Assembly (NCBI RefSeq): GCF_016722785.1
Contig: NZ_JAEQNE010000002.1
Coordinates: 186,001-250,000 of the forward strand
Direction: 5' to 3'
Length of the DNA stretch: 64,000 nt
Source: Ramlibacter monticola
Lineage (GTDB): Bacteria > Pseudomonadota > Gammaproteobacteria > Burkholderiales > Burkholderiaceae_C
Part shown: positions 16,704 through 25,873 of the stretch, in pieces
Numbering within the stretch: position 1 is the stretch's first letter
How the letters are laid out: each line of letters opens with the position of its first letter
Position numbers and translations under genes: made by a program
The notes under the pieces: model-generated
Told to the model about the DNA's origin: nothing
The model's database searches: none
The model's input: the letters and a program-made list of their open reading frames with translations, nothing else

Positions 16704-17650
16704 GCTCGCATTGCGCGTTGGAGGGCCGCGGCGGCATCCGCGTGCGCCTGCCGGGCCTCGGGCAGCGCGCGACCCATCTTGATGAATTCGTGCGTGACGC
16801 CGCGGAAGATCTCCAGCTCCACGGGCACGCCCTCGGCCCGCAGTTTATCCGCGTAGGCGATGGCGTCGTCCACCAGCGGATCGCATTCCGCCAGGCCGAA
16901 CCAGGCGGGCGCCACGCCTTCGAGGTCGGGCGTGTTCAGCGGGGCGAAGCGCCAGTCGTCGCGTTCCGCTTCGTGGATGTACTGGCCGAAGAAGTACTCG
17001 ATGTGCGACTGCTCCAGGATCAGGCCCTGGTGGTAGCGGCGGTGCGAGCGGGCCTCCTGGCGGGCGGCGCAGCCGGGATAGAACAGCAGTTGCAGGCGCA
17101 GCGGGAGGCCGGCGTCGCGCGCCAGCGTGGCGCACACGGTGGCCAGCGTGCCGCCGGCACTGTCGCCGCCGATCGCGATGCGCTGCGGGTCCAGCCCCAG
17201 CGAGGCGGCGTGCTGTGCCAGCCAGCGGGTGGCGCTCCAGGCATCGTCGACCGCGGTGGGAAAGCGGTGCTCCGGCGCGAGCCGGTAACCCACCGAGACC
17301 ACCGCGCAGCCGGAAAGGCTGGCCAGCGTGCGGCACAGCGTGTCGTGCGATTCGATGCTGCCGATCGTGAAGCCGCCGCCGTGGAAGTACAGCAGCACGG
17401 GCAGCACGCCCTGCCCCGGCGCGTAGAGGCGCGCCGGGATCGAGGCATCGCCGCCGGCCGGGATCGCCAAGTCCTGCACGCGCGCAAGGGGCGGCTCAGC
17501 CGGCTCCAGCACCTGGGCGCCCTTCTCGTAGGCGGCGCGCGCCTGCTGCGGCGAAAGCCTGTACAGCGGCACGTGGCGGGAGCGGGCCATGCCCTGCAGC
17601 ACGGAGCGCATGGCGGGCGTGAGTTCGGGAAACTGCGGTAGGAAAGTCAC
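16700..17650 (-). CDS. HSL-family alpha/beta-hydrolase esterase
   Basis: The 316-residue cytosolic esterase of the hormone-sensitive lipase family shows the oxyanion-hole motif HGGGF, the nucleophile motif GDSAGG, an acidic residue in ECDPLVDD and the catalytic His in GVTHEF. It hydrolyses short-chain esters in known relatives. It is first in a three-gene minus-strand unit with the thioesterase-GNAT fusion and the O-antigen-ligase-like gene, and is divergent from the alcohol dehydrogenase with 60 bp between starts. Confidence 0.9.
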   Translation of the reverse strand: MTFLPQFPELTPAMRSVLQGMARSRHVPLYRLSPQQARAAYEKGAQVLEPAEPPLARVQDLAIPAGGDASIPARLYAPGQGVLPVLLYFHGGGFTIGSIESHDTLCRTLASLSGCAVVSVGYRLAPEHRFPTAVDDAWSATRWLAQHAASLGLDPQRIAIGGDSAGGTLATVCATLARDAGLPLRLQLLFYPGCAARQEARSHRRYHQGLILEQSHIEYFFGQYIHEAERDDWRFAPLNTPDLEGVAPAWFGLAECDPLVDDAIAYADKLRAEGVPVELEIFRGVTHEFIKMGRALPEARQAHADAAAALQRAMRA

Positions 17651-17710
17651 TCGGGCGGCGGGAAGCCGGGGTTAAAGTCAAGCTCCCCATCCTAAGCGAC
17701 GGAAGCGGCC

Positions 17711-18847
17711 ATGGCTTTCATCTACTACGTCACCCAGATCCAGTTCGAGTTCGGCGCGATCCGGCTGCTGAAGTCCGAGTGCGAGCGCGTCGGCATTACG
17801 CGGCCGCTGGTGGTCACGGACGCGGGCGTGCGCGCGGCCGGCGTGCTGCAGAAGGCGCTGGACGCGCTGGGCGGCCTGCCGCATGCGGTGTTCGACGGCA
17901 CGCCCTCCAACCCCACCGAGGCGGCGGTGCGCGCGGCCGCGGAGATCTACCGCGGGCAGCGCTGCGACGGCCTGGTCGCCGTGGGCGGCGGCTCGGCGAT
18001 CGACTGCGCCAAGGGGGTGGCGATCCTGGCCACGCACGAGGGCCCGCTGACGCGCTACGCCACCATAGAGGGCGGATCGCCGCGCATCACCGACAAGGTG
18101 GCGCCGCTGATCGCGGTGCCCACCACCAGCGGCACCGGCAGCGAGGTCGCGCGCGGCGCGATCGTCATCGTCGACGACCATCGCAAGCTCGGCTTCCATT
18201 CCTGGCACCTGGTGCCGAAGACGGCGATCTGCGATCCGGAGCTGACCCTGGGCCTGCCGCCCAAGTTGACCGCCGCCACCGGCATGGACGCGATCGCGCA
18301 CTGCATGGAGACCTTCATGTCGGCGGCCTTCAACCCGCCGGCCGACGGCATCGCGCTGGACGGGCTGGAGCGCGGCTGGTCGCACATCGAGCGGGCCACC
18401 CGCGACGGCAGCGACCGCGAGGCGCGGCTGAACCTCATGAGCGCGTCGATGCAGGGTGCCATGGCCTTCCAGAAGGGGCTGGGCTGCGTGCATTCGCTGA
18501 GCCACAGCCTGGGCGGCGTCGATCCGCGGCTGCACCACGGCACGCTCAATGCGATGTTCCTGCCGGCGGTGGTGCGCTTCAACGCGCAGTCGCCCTCGGT
18601 GCAGAAGGACCGGCGGCTGGACCGCATGGCGCATGCGATGGGGCTGCGGTCCGGCACCGACATTCCGGACGCGATCCGCGACATGAACGCGCGCCTGGGG
18701 CTGCCCGCGGGCCTGGCGGCCATGGGCGTGCAGCGCGAATCGTTCGAGAAGATCATCGACGGCGCGATGGCGGACCATTGCCACAAGACGAATCCGCGGG
18801 AGGCCTCGCGTGACGACTACCGGCAGATGCTGGAAGCGTCGATGTAA
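17711..18847 (+). CDS. Iron-containing alcohol dehydrogenase
   Basis: The 378-residue type III alcohol dehydrogenase binds NAD(P) through GGGSAIDCAKG and iron through Asp/His residues in the C-terminal half (MDAIAHCMETF, SHSLGG, HHGTLNA). PTTSGTGSEV is another family signature. It interconverts alcohols and aldehydes or semialdehydes; 4-hydroxybutyrate-type or maleylacetate-type substrates are possible but not shown. It is a single gene, followed by a large palindromic element that may terminate it. Confidence 0.9.
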   Translation: MAFIYYVTQIQFEFGAIRLLKSECERVGITRPLVVTDAGVRAAGVLQKALDALGGLPHAVFDGTPSNPTEAAVRAAAEIYRGQRCDGLVAVGGGSAIDCAKGVAILATHEGPLTRYATIEGGSPRITDKVAPLIAVPTTSGTGSEVARGAIVIVDDHRKLGFHSWHLVPKTAICDPELTLGLPPKLTAATGMDAIAHCMETFMSAAFNPPADGIALDGLERGWSHIERATRDGSDREARLNLMSASMQGAMAFQKGLGCVHSLSHSLGGVDPRLHHGTLNAMFLPAVVRFNAQSPSVQKDRRLDRMAHAMGLRSGTDIPDAIRDMNARLGLPAGLAAMGVQRESFEKIIDGAMADHCHKTNPREASRDDYRQMLEASM

Positions 18848-18861
18848 GGCGGAAAAACCAA

Positions 18862-18988
18862 ACAGCCGAACGCAGAGGGCGCAGAGGGTTCCCAGAGGAC
18901 GCAGAAGAAGACAAGAAAAACAAAAGATTCTTCTTCGGGTTCCTTCTGCGTCCTCTGCGCTTTCTCTGCGCCCTCTGCGTTCGGCTGT
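18862..18988. repeat. Palindromic dispersed element, copy 1
   Basis: Perfect 25-bp outer arms (18862-18886 and 18964-18988) and perfect 15-bp inner arms (18893-18907 and 18943-18957) surround an A/T-richer centre. The element lies between the convergent alcohol dehydrogenase and patatin genes, so it could end transcription from both sides. A second copy with the same arm motif (CGAACGCAGAGGGCGCA) is at 37230-37345. It resembles the palindromic intergenic repeats common in Burkholderiales genomes. Confidence 0.85.
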
Positions 18989-19003
18989 CTTGTTTTCAGC
19001 GGC

Positions 19004-20092
19004 CTACAACGCCTCCACCCGTTCCGGATCCGGCCGCTCCAGCCATTGCGCGAATTCGTCGGCGAGCTGCTGGCTCGCGGACGCCGCCCCCGTCCAGGCC
19101 CGGATCCGTGCCTGCAGGTCGGATCCGTACCGCGCGAAGTCCGTCCGGTCCGGCAGCTTCTCGTTCGGCAGCGACTTCACCCACTGCGGATCCGGCGCGA
19201 GCACGATCATCCGGTCGAGATACGCCGTGGCGCGGTGCCGCCACTTGAGGCCCTTGTCCAGCCATCCCGGAACCACCGCCTTCTGGAAGTGCGGATAGAG
19301 CACCAGCCCCGGCCCCGGGCCGCAGTCGTACTTCAGGTGCAGGTGGTAGTCCGTGATGCCGCCGTCCCAGTAGGCGCCGCGCGGCGCACCGGGAATGTCG
19401 TGCACGGCCTGCAGCAGGAAGGGGATCGAGCAGCTCGCCTGCAGCGCGGGACGGAAGTTGGCTTCGCTCAGCGCGACCTGCCGCGTCGGGAAGTCCTCGG
19501 TGCCGAAAGGCAGCGGGCACGCCGCGCCCTGCTCCGGCGCCGAGAACACCACGCGCTCCAGCCAGGCCCCCATGGCGCGCCGGTGCAGCGTGTTCGCGAG
19601 GAAGGCGCCGAGGTAGCCGAGCGGCGTGGCGAGGCGGTGCTCGCGCCGCAGCATATGGCGGCCCCGCGCGGTCACGATGTGCAGGCGGAAGCGCGGATGC
19701 TCCAGAACCTCGCGGATGCGGCCGCCGTAGAAGGCCTCCAGCCCCTCGCCGAAGCGCTGCGACACGTGCGCGGCGGTCGGCGCGCGCCGCCCCGGCGGCA
19801 CGTCGTAGTGCTGCGCGATGTAGTCGCGTTCGAGCCGCTCGAAGGCCTGCACCGGTTCGCGCAGGCAGGCCGTCGCCATGCGCCAGGCGCCGATCGAGGC
19901 GCCGACGAGGTGGATGGTGTGGTCGGTGGCGGGCAGCCACTGCCCGAACAGGAAGCGGTCCAGCGGCCCGAGGACCAGGCCCTTGGGCCCGCCGGCTGCG
20001 GCCGGGACCACGCCCACGTCGCGCGCGGCCAGCCCGTGTTCCGCGATGTGGCGGCGCGCCGCCGGCCCGGCGTAGATGCGCAAGGCTTGCAT
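19004..20092 (-). CDS. Patatin-like phospholipase
   Basis: The 362-residue protein has the patatin Ser-Asp dyad: the nucleophile elbow GASIG in LVGASIGAWRMA (about residue 65-75) and the Asp in DGGITDYH (about residue 220). A Gly-rich oxyanion segment AAGGPKGL precedes the elbow. No signal peptide is visible, so it is probably cytosolic or membrane-associated. It likely hydrolyses phospholipids or lysophospholipids. It lies 14 nt downstream of the Ser/Thr kinase gene on the same strand. The start at 20092 has only a weak Shine-Dalgarno. Confidence 0.88.
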   Translation of the reverse strand: MQALRIYAGPAARRHIAEHGLAARDVGVVPAAAGGPKGLVLGPLDRFLFGQWLPATDHTIHLVGASIGAWRMATACLREPVQAFERLERDYIAQHYDVPPGRRAPTAAHVSQRFGEGLEAFYGGRIREVLEHPRFRLHIVTARGRHMLRREHRLATPLGYLGAFLANTLHRRAMGAWLERVVFSAPEQGAACPLPFGTEDFPTRQVALSEANFRPALQASCSIPFLLQAVHDIPGAPRGAYWDGGITDYHLHLKYDCGPGPGLVLYPHFQKAVVPGWLDKGLKWRHRATAYLDRMIVLAPDPQWVKSLPNEKLPDRTDFARYGSDLQARIRAWTGAASASQQLADEFAQWLERPDPERVEAL

Positions 20093-20106
20093 CGCGCGGA
20101 TTCCAT

Positions 20107-21210
20107 TCAGCCGAACGCGAGCAGCAGGCCCACCCCGGCTGCCACGAGATAGCCGCAGGCCCAGGCCGTGGCGGCCCAGGACACGCCCTGCCGCACCGGC
20201 GCCGCCGCCCGCCCCTCGGCCAGCGCGCGCAGGCCGGCGGCGGAGTCGAAGCCGGGCGCGAGCGTCCAGCCGACCTGCCCCGCCGGGACCGTCGCGTTCA
20301 GGTCCACTGGCGCCGTCGCCGCCAGAGGATCCCCGGGCCTGGCCGGATCGCCCCCCGTGCCGGCTCGGCCCAGCAAGGCGCGGCATTGCGCCAGGTCGCG
20401 GGCCATTTCGGCGGCATCCTGGTAGCGCGCGGCCGCATTCTTCTGCAGGGCCCGCGTGATCACCAACTCGATCGAGGCCGGCAGCCCGGGCCGCACTTGC
20501 GAAGGCGGGACCGGGGTGCCGTGCATGACCGCGCCCAGCAACTGCCCGAGGTTCTCGCCCTGGAAGGCCGTCTGCCCCGTGACCATCTCGTACAGCAGCG
20601 CGCCCAGCGAGAAGACGTCGCTGCGCTGGTCCACCATGTGGCCGCCGACCTGCTCGGGCGACATGTACTTGGGCGAACCGATCATGGTGCCGGTGACGGT
20701 GCGCACCTCGGAGCTCTTCATGCGGGCGATGCCGAAGTCCATGATCTTGGCCTGCCCGCCCGGCAGCACCATGATGTTGCCCGGCTTCACGTCGCGGTGA
20801 ACCACCCCGCGCTCGTGCGCCGCCGACAGGCCCGAGGCGACCTGCGCCGCGATGTCCAGCGCCCCGTCCAGCGGCAGCAGGCCGCCTTCCATGAGCTCGC
20901 GCAGTTCCACGCCCTGCAGCCGCTCCATCGCGATGTAGAGCCAGTTGCCCTCGCGGCCGAAGTCGTAGATGGTGATCGTGTTGGGATGGCTCAGCGCGCC
21001 GGCGGCCTTCGCCTCCTGCCGGAAGCGGGCCTCGAGCTCTTTGCTGTCGCGCGGGTTCTCCGGCAGCAGCAGCGTCTTGATCGCGACCTGCCGCTGCAGC
21101 GTCTCGTCCTCGGCCAGGTACACGGTGCCCATGGCGCCGCGCCCCAGCTCGCGCAGGATGCGGTAGCGGCCCAGGTGGGTGAAAGGCAATGCGTTCGCCA
21201 CGGCCGTCAC
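20107..21210 (-). CDS. Membrane-anchored Ser/Thr protein kinase
   Basis: The 367-residue Hanks-type kinase has the ATP loop GRGAMGTVY, the catalytic Lys in VAIKTLL, HRDVKPGN as catalytic loop, DFG metal motif (MDFGIARM) and an activation loop with several Thr (VRTVTGTMIG) before SPEQ. The C-terminus holds a Pro/Ala-rich linker and one transmembrane helix (YLVAAGVGLLLAFG) with nothing beyond it, so the kinase is anchored by its tail with no extracellular sensor. It overlaps the PEGA-domain gene by 4 bp, suggesting a functional pair. Confidence 0.92.
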   Translation of the reverse strand: MTAVANALPFTHLGRYRILRELGRGAMGTVYLAEDETLQRQVAIKTLLLPENPRDSKELEARFRQEAKAAGALSHPNTITIYDFGREGNWLYIAMERLQGVELRELMEGGLLPLDGALDIAAQVASGLSAAHERGVVHRDVKPGNIMVLPGGQAKIMDFGIARMKSSEVRTVTGTMIGSPKYMSPEQVGGHMVDQRSDVFSLGALLYEMVTGQTAFQGENLGQLLGAVMHGTPVPPSQVRPGLPASIELVITRALQKNAAARYQDAAEMARDLAQCRALLGRAGTGGDPARPGDPLAATAPVDLNATVPAGQVGWTLAPGFDSAAGLRALAEGRAAAPVRQGVSWAATAWACGYLVAAGVGLLLAFG

Positions 21211-22178
21211 CAGAACCTGAAGCGCTCGAACGGGCCGGGCGCCGGTGCCGGAACCGGCTTGCCCTTGGGCGGCGCGGCCGGCCGGCGCGGCGGCAGCGGG
21301 AAGACGTGCTGCAGCGACAGCTCCTGGCCCGGCTGCAGATACACTTGCACCACCAGCGGCTTGGCACGCGCGCCGCGCACCTCGATCGTGTGCGCCCCCG
21401 GCGGTACGGGCAGGCGCGTCAGCGGCGGGCTGGTGCCCTGCGGCACGCCGTCGACGAAGATCTCGCCGGAAGGCCGGATGTCCAGCAGCACCAGGGCCGG
21501 CCGGTGCGCCGCCTCGTAGCTCTCGCGGGCGATGCGGCCGGCCGCGCCCGCGCCCAGCAGGGCCACGATGCCGCCGGCGGCCAGCAGCGAGCGCCGCTGC
21601 GCGCGCTGGCGCGCCAGGGCCATGTCATCGCGGTAGAGGGCGTCGCCGTCGTGCGTGGAGACGTCGCTGGCCGCATCCAGTTCGCGCGCGAGCCTGGGCG
21701 CGTCGGCCGCTAGCGCCTGGCGGAAGGTTTCGGAGACCAGCGTGCGGGTGCCGGCGAGACTGGCCAGGAGAGCCGCGCGCGTGAGGCTTTCGCCGGCGAC
21801 GCGCTGCCCGTCCAGCACGCGCACGGGCCCGTGGTGGAGGGCCAGCACCACCTGGCCCGCCTTCGGGTGGGCCGCGGCACGGCGGGCCGCCAGCAGCGCC
21901 ACCGAAGGCGCCACGAAGCCGACGAGGGCGAGCCCCTCGCCTGACTGCAGCACCGCACGGTAGCCGGCATCCCAGCCTGCCGCGGCCGCCTTGGCGACGG
22001 CGCGCAGAACGTCCTCGCCCGTGCCCGGCCCGCGAGGCCGCAGCGCCAGGATGCAGGCCGCCGCGGACCCGGGATCCTGCTTCATGGCTTCGACGACGCC
22101 ACCTGCATGGGCCCCATTCTGCCCGCCGGCCATGGCGCGGCCCGGCGGCAGGGGGACGCGGGCGGCGCTCGTTGTCAC
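21207..22178 (-). CDS. PEGA-domain membrane protein with cyclase-homology-like N-terminus
   Basis: This protein has up to 323 residues. Residues about 30-165 resemble a degenerate class III cyclase homology domain (LALHHGPVRVLDGQRVAGES) with no visible metal-binding aspartates, so it is probably catalytically dead. A transmembrane helix follows near residue 200 (LLAAGGIVALLGAGAAG). The C-terminal part contains a PEGA beta-domain (GEIFVDGVPQGTSP, PPGAHTIEV) and a Pro-rich tail. The start is uncertain: GTG at 22178 is 4 nt after tex, while ATGs exist at 22133 and further in. Its 4-bp overlap with the Ser/Thr kinase suggests that it is the kinase's partner or target. Confidence 0.75.
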   Translation of the reverse strand: MTTSAARVPLPPGRAMAGGQNGAHAGGVVEAMKQDPGSAAACILALRPRGPGTGEDVLRAVAKAAAAGWDAGYRAVLQSGEGLALVGFVAPSVALLAARRAAAHPKAGQVVLALHHGPVRVLDGQRVAGESLTRAALLASLAGTRTLVSETFRQALAADAPRLARELDAASDVSTHDGDALYRDDMALARQRAQRRSLLAAGGIVALLGAGAAGRIARESYEAAHRPALVLLDIRPSGEIFVDGVPQGTSPPLTRLPVPPGAHTIEVRGARAKPLVVQVYLQPGQELSLQHVFPLPPRRPAAPPKGKPVPAPAPGPFERFRFW

Positions 22179-22182
22179 GAAG

Positions 22183-24504
22183 CTACTTGCGCAGCCCCTG
22201 CAGCTTGGCGAAAGCGCCCTGCATCGCCGAACCGAGAGCGGGATTGCCGGGGGCGCGCTGGCCGCGGCCGGCGCCCTCGAAGCGGTTGTCGCGCGGGCGG
22301 TCGCGCCCGCCGACCGGCGTGCCCAGCTTCATCGTGAGGCTGATGCGCTTGCGGGCGGCGTCCACTTCCAGCACCTTGACCTTGACGATGTCGCCGGTCT
22401 TCACCACCTCGCGCGCGTCCTCCACGAACTTGTGCGAGAGCTGGCTGACGTGCACCAGGCCGTCCTGGTGCACGCCCAGGTCCACGAAGGCGCCGAAGGC
22501 CGCCACGTTGCTGACCGTGCCTTCCAGCTCCATGCCGGGCTGCAGGTCGGCGATGTCGTCCACGCCCTCGTTGAAGCGGGCCACCTTGAAGTCGGGACGC
22601 GGGTCGCGGCCCGGCTTCTCCAGCTCGCCCAGGATGTCCCTGACGGTGATGACGCCGAACCTTTCGTTGGCGAACAGCTCCGGCTTCAGCGTCTTGAGCA
22701 TCTCGGCGCGGCCCATGAGTTCCTGCACCGGCTTCTTCACCGTCTCCAGGATCTTCTCGACGACCGGATAGGTCTCGGGGTGCACGCCGGTCATGTCCAG
22801 CGGGTTGTCGCCGCCGCGGATGCGCAGGAAGCCCGCGCTCTGCTCGAAAGTCTTGGGGCCCAGGCCGCTCACCTGCAGCAGCTGCTGGCGGTTGCGGAAG
22901 GCGCCGTTGGACTCGCGCCACTGCACCACCGCGCGCGCCACCGAGGCCGACAGGCCCGAGACGCGCGACAGCAGCGGCGCGCTGGCGGTGTTGAGGTCCA
23001 CGCCGACCTTGTTCACGCAGTCTTCCACCACGGCGCCCAGCGTGCGGGCCAGCTCGCTCTGGTTCACGTCGTGCTGGTACTGGCCGACGCCGATCGACTT
23101 GGGCTCGATCTTCACCAGCTCCGCCAGCGGGTCCTGCAGGCGGCGGGCGATGCTCGCGGCGCCGCGCAGGCTCACGTCGACGTTCGGCATCTCCTGCGAT
23201 GCGTACTCGCTGGCGGAATAGACCGAGGCGCCGGCCTCGCTCACCACGATGCGCTGGATCTCGCCGCCCAGCAGCTTGCACAGTTCCGCGGCCAGCTTGT
23301 CGGTCTCGCGGCTGGCGGTGCCGTTGCCGATGGCGATGAGGTTCACGCCGTGCTTCGCGCACAGCTGCGCCAGGGTGCGCAACGAGCCGTCCCAGTCGCG
23401 GCGAGGCTCGTGCGGGTACACCGTGGCGGTGTCGACCAGCTTGCCGGTGGCGTCGACGACGGCGACCTTCACCCCGGTGCGGATGCCGGGGTCCAGCCCC
23501 ATCACCACGCGCGGGCCGGCCGGGGCGGCCAGCAGGAGGTCGCGCAGGTTCTCGGCGAAGACCTTGATCGCCACCTTCTCGGCCTCCTCGCGCAGGCGCG
23601 AGAACAGGTCGCGCTCGGTGGACAGCGACAGCTTCACGCGCCAGGTCCAGGCCACGCACTTGCGCAGCAGGTCGTCGGCGGGGCGCTTCTGGTGGCTCCA
23701 GCCGAGGTGCAGCGCGATCTTGCCCTCGGCGATGGAGGGCTGGCCGGGTTCGGGTTCCACCGGCAGCGCCAGCTTCACGTCGAGGATCTCCTGCGCGCGG
23801 CCGCGGAACACGGCCAGCGCCCGGTGCGAGGGCGCCTTGCCGATCGGCTCGTCGTAGTCGAAGTAGTCGCGGAACTTGGCGACGTCGGGGTTGTTCTCGT
23901 CCTTGCCGGCGGCCAGCTTCGACTTGAGCAGGCCCTCGGTCCACAGCCACTGGCGCAGCGACTGCACCAGCGCCGCGTCTTCGGCCCAGCGCTCGGACAG
24001 GAGGTCGCGCACGCCGTCGAGCACGGCGGCCACGGTCGTGAAATCCTCCCCACCTTCGCCCTTTTCCTTCTTCACGAAGGCGGCGGCTTCGGCGGCGGGG
24101 TCGCGCATGGGATCGGCCCACAGCAGGTCGGCCAGCGGCTCCAGTCCGGCCTCGCGGGCGATCTGGCCCTTGGTGCGGCGCTTGGGCTTGTACGGCAGGT
24201 AGAGGTCTTCCAGCTCCTGCTTGGTGGGCGCGGCTTCGATGGCGGCGCGCAGCGCGGGGGTGAGCTTGCCCTGCTCCTCGATGCTCTTGAGGACGGCTTC
24301 GCGGCGCTCTTCCAGCTCGCGCAGGTAGCCCAGCCGCGCCTCCAGTTCGCGCAGGTGGACGTCGTCGAGGCCGCCCGTCGCTTCCTTGCGGTAGCGGGCG
24401 ATGAACGGCACGCTGGCCCCGCCATCCAGCAGGTCGACGGCGGCGCGGACCTGGCTTTCCTGGACTCGGAGTTCGGCAGCAATCTGCCTGAGGATTTTTT
24501 GCAT
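22183..24504 (-). CDS. tex: Tex-family RNA-binding transcription accessory protein
   Basis: The 773-residue protein has the full Tex layout: N-terminal helical region (PFIARYRKEATGGLDD), YqgF/RNase H-like fold (MGLDPGIRTGVKVAV), helix-hairpin-helix repeats (NTASAPLLSRVSGL) and a C-terminal S1 RNA-binding domain (EGTVSNVAAFGAFVDLG). Tex binds nucleic acids and affects transcription and stress tolerance. The ATG at 24504 gives the standard MQKILRQIAAEL start. It is followed closely by the PEGA and Ser/Thr kinase genes and may be co-transcribed with them. Confidence 0.95.
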   Translation of the reverse strand: MQKILRQIAAELRVQESQVRAAVDLLDGGASVPFIARYRKEATGGLDDVHLRELEARLGYLRELEERREAVLKSIEEQGKLTPALRAAIEAAPTKQELEDLYLPYKPKRRTKGQIAREAGLEPLADLLWADPMRDPAAEAAAFVKKEKGEGGEDFTTVAAVLDGVRDLLSERWAEDAALVQSLRQWLWTEGLLKSKLAAGKDENNPDVAKFRDYFDYDEPIGKAPSHRALAVFRGRAQEILDVKLALPVEPEPGQPSIAEGKIALHLGWSHQKRPADDLLRKCVAWTWRVKLSLSTERDLFSRLREEAEKVAIKVFAENLRDLLLAAPAGPRVVMGLDPGIRTGVKVAVVDATGKLVDTATVYPHEPRRDWDGSLRTLAQLCAKHGVNLIAIGNGTASRETDKLAAELCKLLGGEIQRIVVSEAGASVYSASEYASQEMPNVDVSLRGAASIARRLQDPLAELVKIEPKSIGVGQYQHDVNQSELARTLGAVVEDCVNKVGVDLNTASAPLLSRVSGLSASVARAVVQWRESNGAFRNRQQLLQVSGLGPKTFEQSAGFLRIRGGDNPLDMTGVHPETYPVVEKILETVKKPVQELMGRAEMLKTLKPELFANERFGVITVRDILGELEKPGRDPRPDFKVARFNEGVDDIADLQPGMELEGTVSNVAAFGAFVDLGVHQDGLVHVSQLSHKFVEDAREVVKTGDIVKVKVLEVDAARKRISLTMKLGTPVGGRDRPRDNRFEGAGRGQRAPGNPALGSAMQGAFAKLQGLRK

Positions 24505-24637
24505 CGTGTTACTGGCTGCGGAGCACCGGAGAGCGGGCGAGTTTGCCACACCCCTCGCACAGCCAAACAGGGCCCCCGCTGACACCTGTGGCGGGGGAAC
24601 TGCAGAGAATCTTGACACGCACATCCAAGGAGATCCC

Positions 24638-25312
24638 ATGCGCTCACGACTCGTCCTGCTCGTGGTGGCCATCCTGCTGGTGGCAGGCTTCGTCGCCCTC
24701 AACTGGTCCGAGGTGATGCGGCCTTCGCCGCTGCTGTTCGGCGCCTTCGTGGCCGATGCCCCGCTGGGGGCGATCCTGCTGGCGCTGCTCGCGCTGGCCG
24801 TCGTCGCCTTCGTGCTGTCGGCGGGCACGATCCGCACGCAGTCGCTGCTGGAATCGCGCACCCACTACAAGGAACTGCAGGCCCAGCGCTTGCTGGCCGA
24901 CAAGGCCGAGGCTTCCCGTTTCACCGAGCTGCGTGCCTACCTCGAGGAGAACCTGCGCGAACTGCGCGAGCGCGACAGGATGCTGACGAGCGAACTGCAG
25001 CGCGAGATGCGCGCGCAGACCGAGACGACCAACCGCATGCTGGCGGCCCGCCTCAACGAGCTGGAAGCGCGCTTCGATCGCGGCGGCTGGAGCCGGGGCG
25101 CGGCCACGGTGCCGGTGACGCCGCTCGAACCCGTGCGCAGCGAAGTCGTGCACGAGCACGCGATGGCCGAGGAGGCCCGCCAGGCGCAGCTGCGCGAGGA
25201 AGAACGCATGCGTGACGAGCGCATGCGCGATGAGCGCATCCGCGAGGAACCGGAGCTCCGGCGCGAGGAACGGCCGGGCGAGCAGCCGACGGGCTGGCGG
25301 CGCTGGTTCTGA
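24638..25312 (+). CDS. Two-TM coiled-coil membrane protein (LapA-like)
   Basis: The 224-residue protein has two N-terminal transmembrane helices (about residues 3-22 and 42-62), then a charged coiled coil to about residue 150, and an Arg/Glu-rich low-complexity tail with short MRDER repeats. The membrane part resembles the LapA domain of lipopolysaccharide assembly proteins in layout, but the match is not decisive. The ATG at 24638 has AAGGAGA just upstream. It is divergent from tex and convergent with ogt (7 bp apart). Confidence 0.7.
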   Translation: MRSRLVLLVVAILLVAGFVALNWSEVMRPSPLLFGAFVADAPLGAILLALLALAVVAFVLSAGTIRTQSLLESRTHYKELQAQRLLADKAEASRFTELRAYLEENLRELRERDRMLTSELQREMRAQTETTNRMLAARLNELEARFDRGGWSRGAATVPVTPLEPVRSEVVHEHAMAEEARQAQLREEERMRDERMRDERIREEPELRREERPGEQPTGWRRWF

Positions 25313-25319
25313 GGCGTCG

Positions 25320-25868
25320 TCAATCGAACAGGCCGGGCCCCTGCCCGAGCCGGGCCTGTTCGATCTCCAGCATCCGCAGCTTGGTGTTCGTTCCGCCCTC
25401 CGCCGAGAACCCACCCGACTTGCCGCCGGCCGCCAGCACCCGATGGCAGGGGACGACCGGCGCGAACGGGTTGTGCCCGAGCGCCTGGCCGACGGCCCGC
25501 GCGGCGCCGGGTTCGCCGAGCCGGCGGGCCACCTCGCCATAGGTCAGCACTTCGCCGGGAGGGATCGCACGCGTCACCGCGTAGACCCGCTGGTGGAAGG
25601 GCGGCACGCTCGCCAGGTCCAGCGGCAGGTCTGCGAGGTCGTCTTTCGCGCCGGCCAGCAGTGCCTGGATGCGGGCGATGGCGCCCTGCACGAAGGACGG
25701 TGGCTCGCATTCCGGCACTCCGGCGCCGACGTGCCGCCGAAGCCGCGCCAGGGTGCCCGCCCGGGTGGTTTCCGGCAACTGCACGCCCGCAAGGACGTCA
25801 TCGGCCCACGCGATGGCGCAGGGCCCGATGGCCGTGTCGAACAGGCAGCAGCCCTGCGCCCGTGCCAC
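25320..25868 (-). CDS. ogt: Methylated-DNA-protein-cysteine methyltransferase
   Basis: The 182-residue suicide DNA-repair protein transfers methyl groups from O6-methylguanine to the Cys of its PCHRV motif. The helix before it (YGEVARRLGEPGAARAVGQA) carries the DNA-binding HTH and arginine finger, and the downstream GGFSAEGG segment is typical. The GTG start at 25868 is 5 nt after the stop of the GST-like gene. The neighbouring aidB is also linked to alkylation response in E. coli, so this may be an alkylation-damage cluster. Confidence 0.92.
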   Translation of the reverse strand: MARAQGCCLFDTAIGPCAIAWADDVLAGVQLPETTRAGTLARLRRHVGAGVPECEPPSFVQGAIARIQALLAGAKDDLADLPLDLASVPPFHQRVYAVTRAIPPGEVLTYGEVARRLGEPGAARAVGQALGHNPFAPVVPCHRVLAAGGKSGGFSAEGGTNTKLRMLEIEQARLGQGPGLFD

Positions 25869-25873
25869 GGCAC

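Noticed and set aside
21991-24582. Long plus-strand frame opposite tex
   Set aside because: The minus strand encodes full-length Tex with all domains. The plus frame is a shadow.
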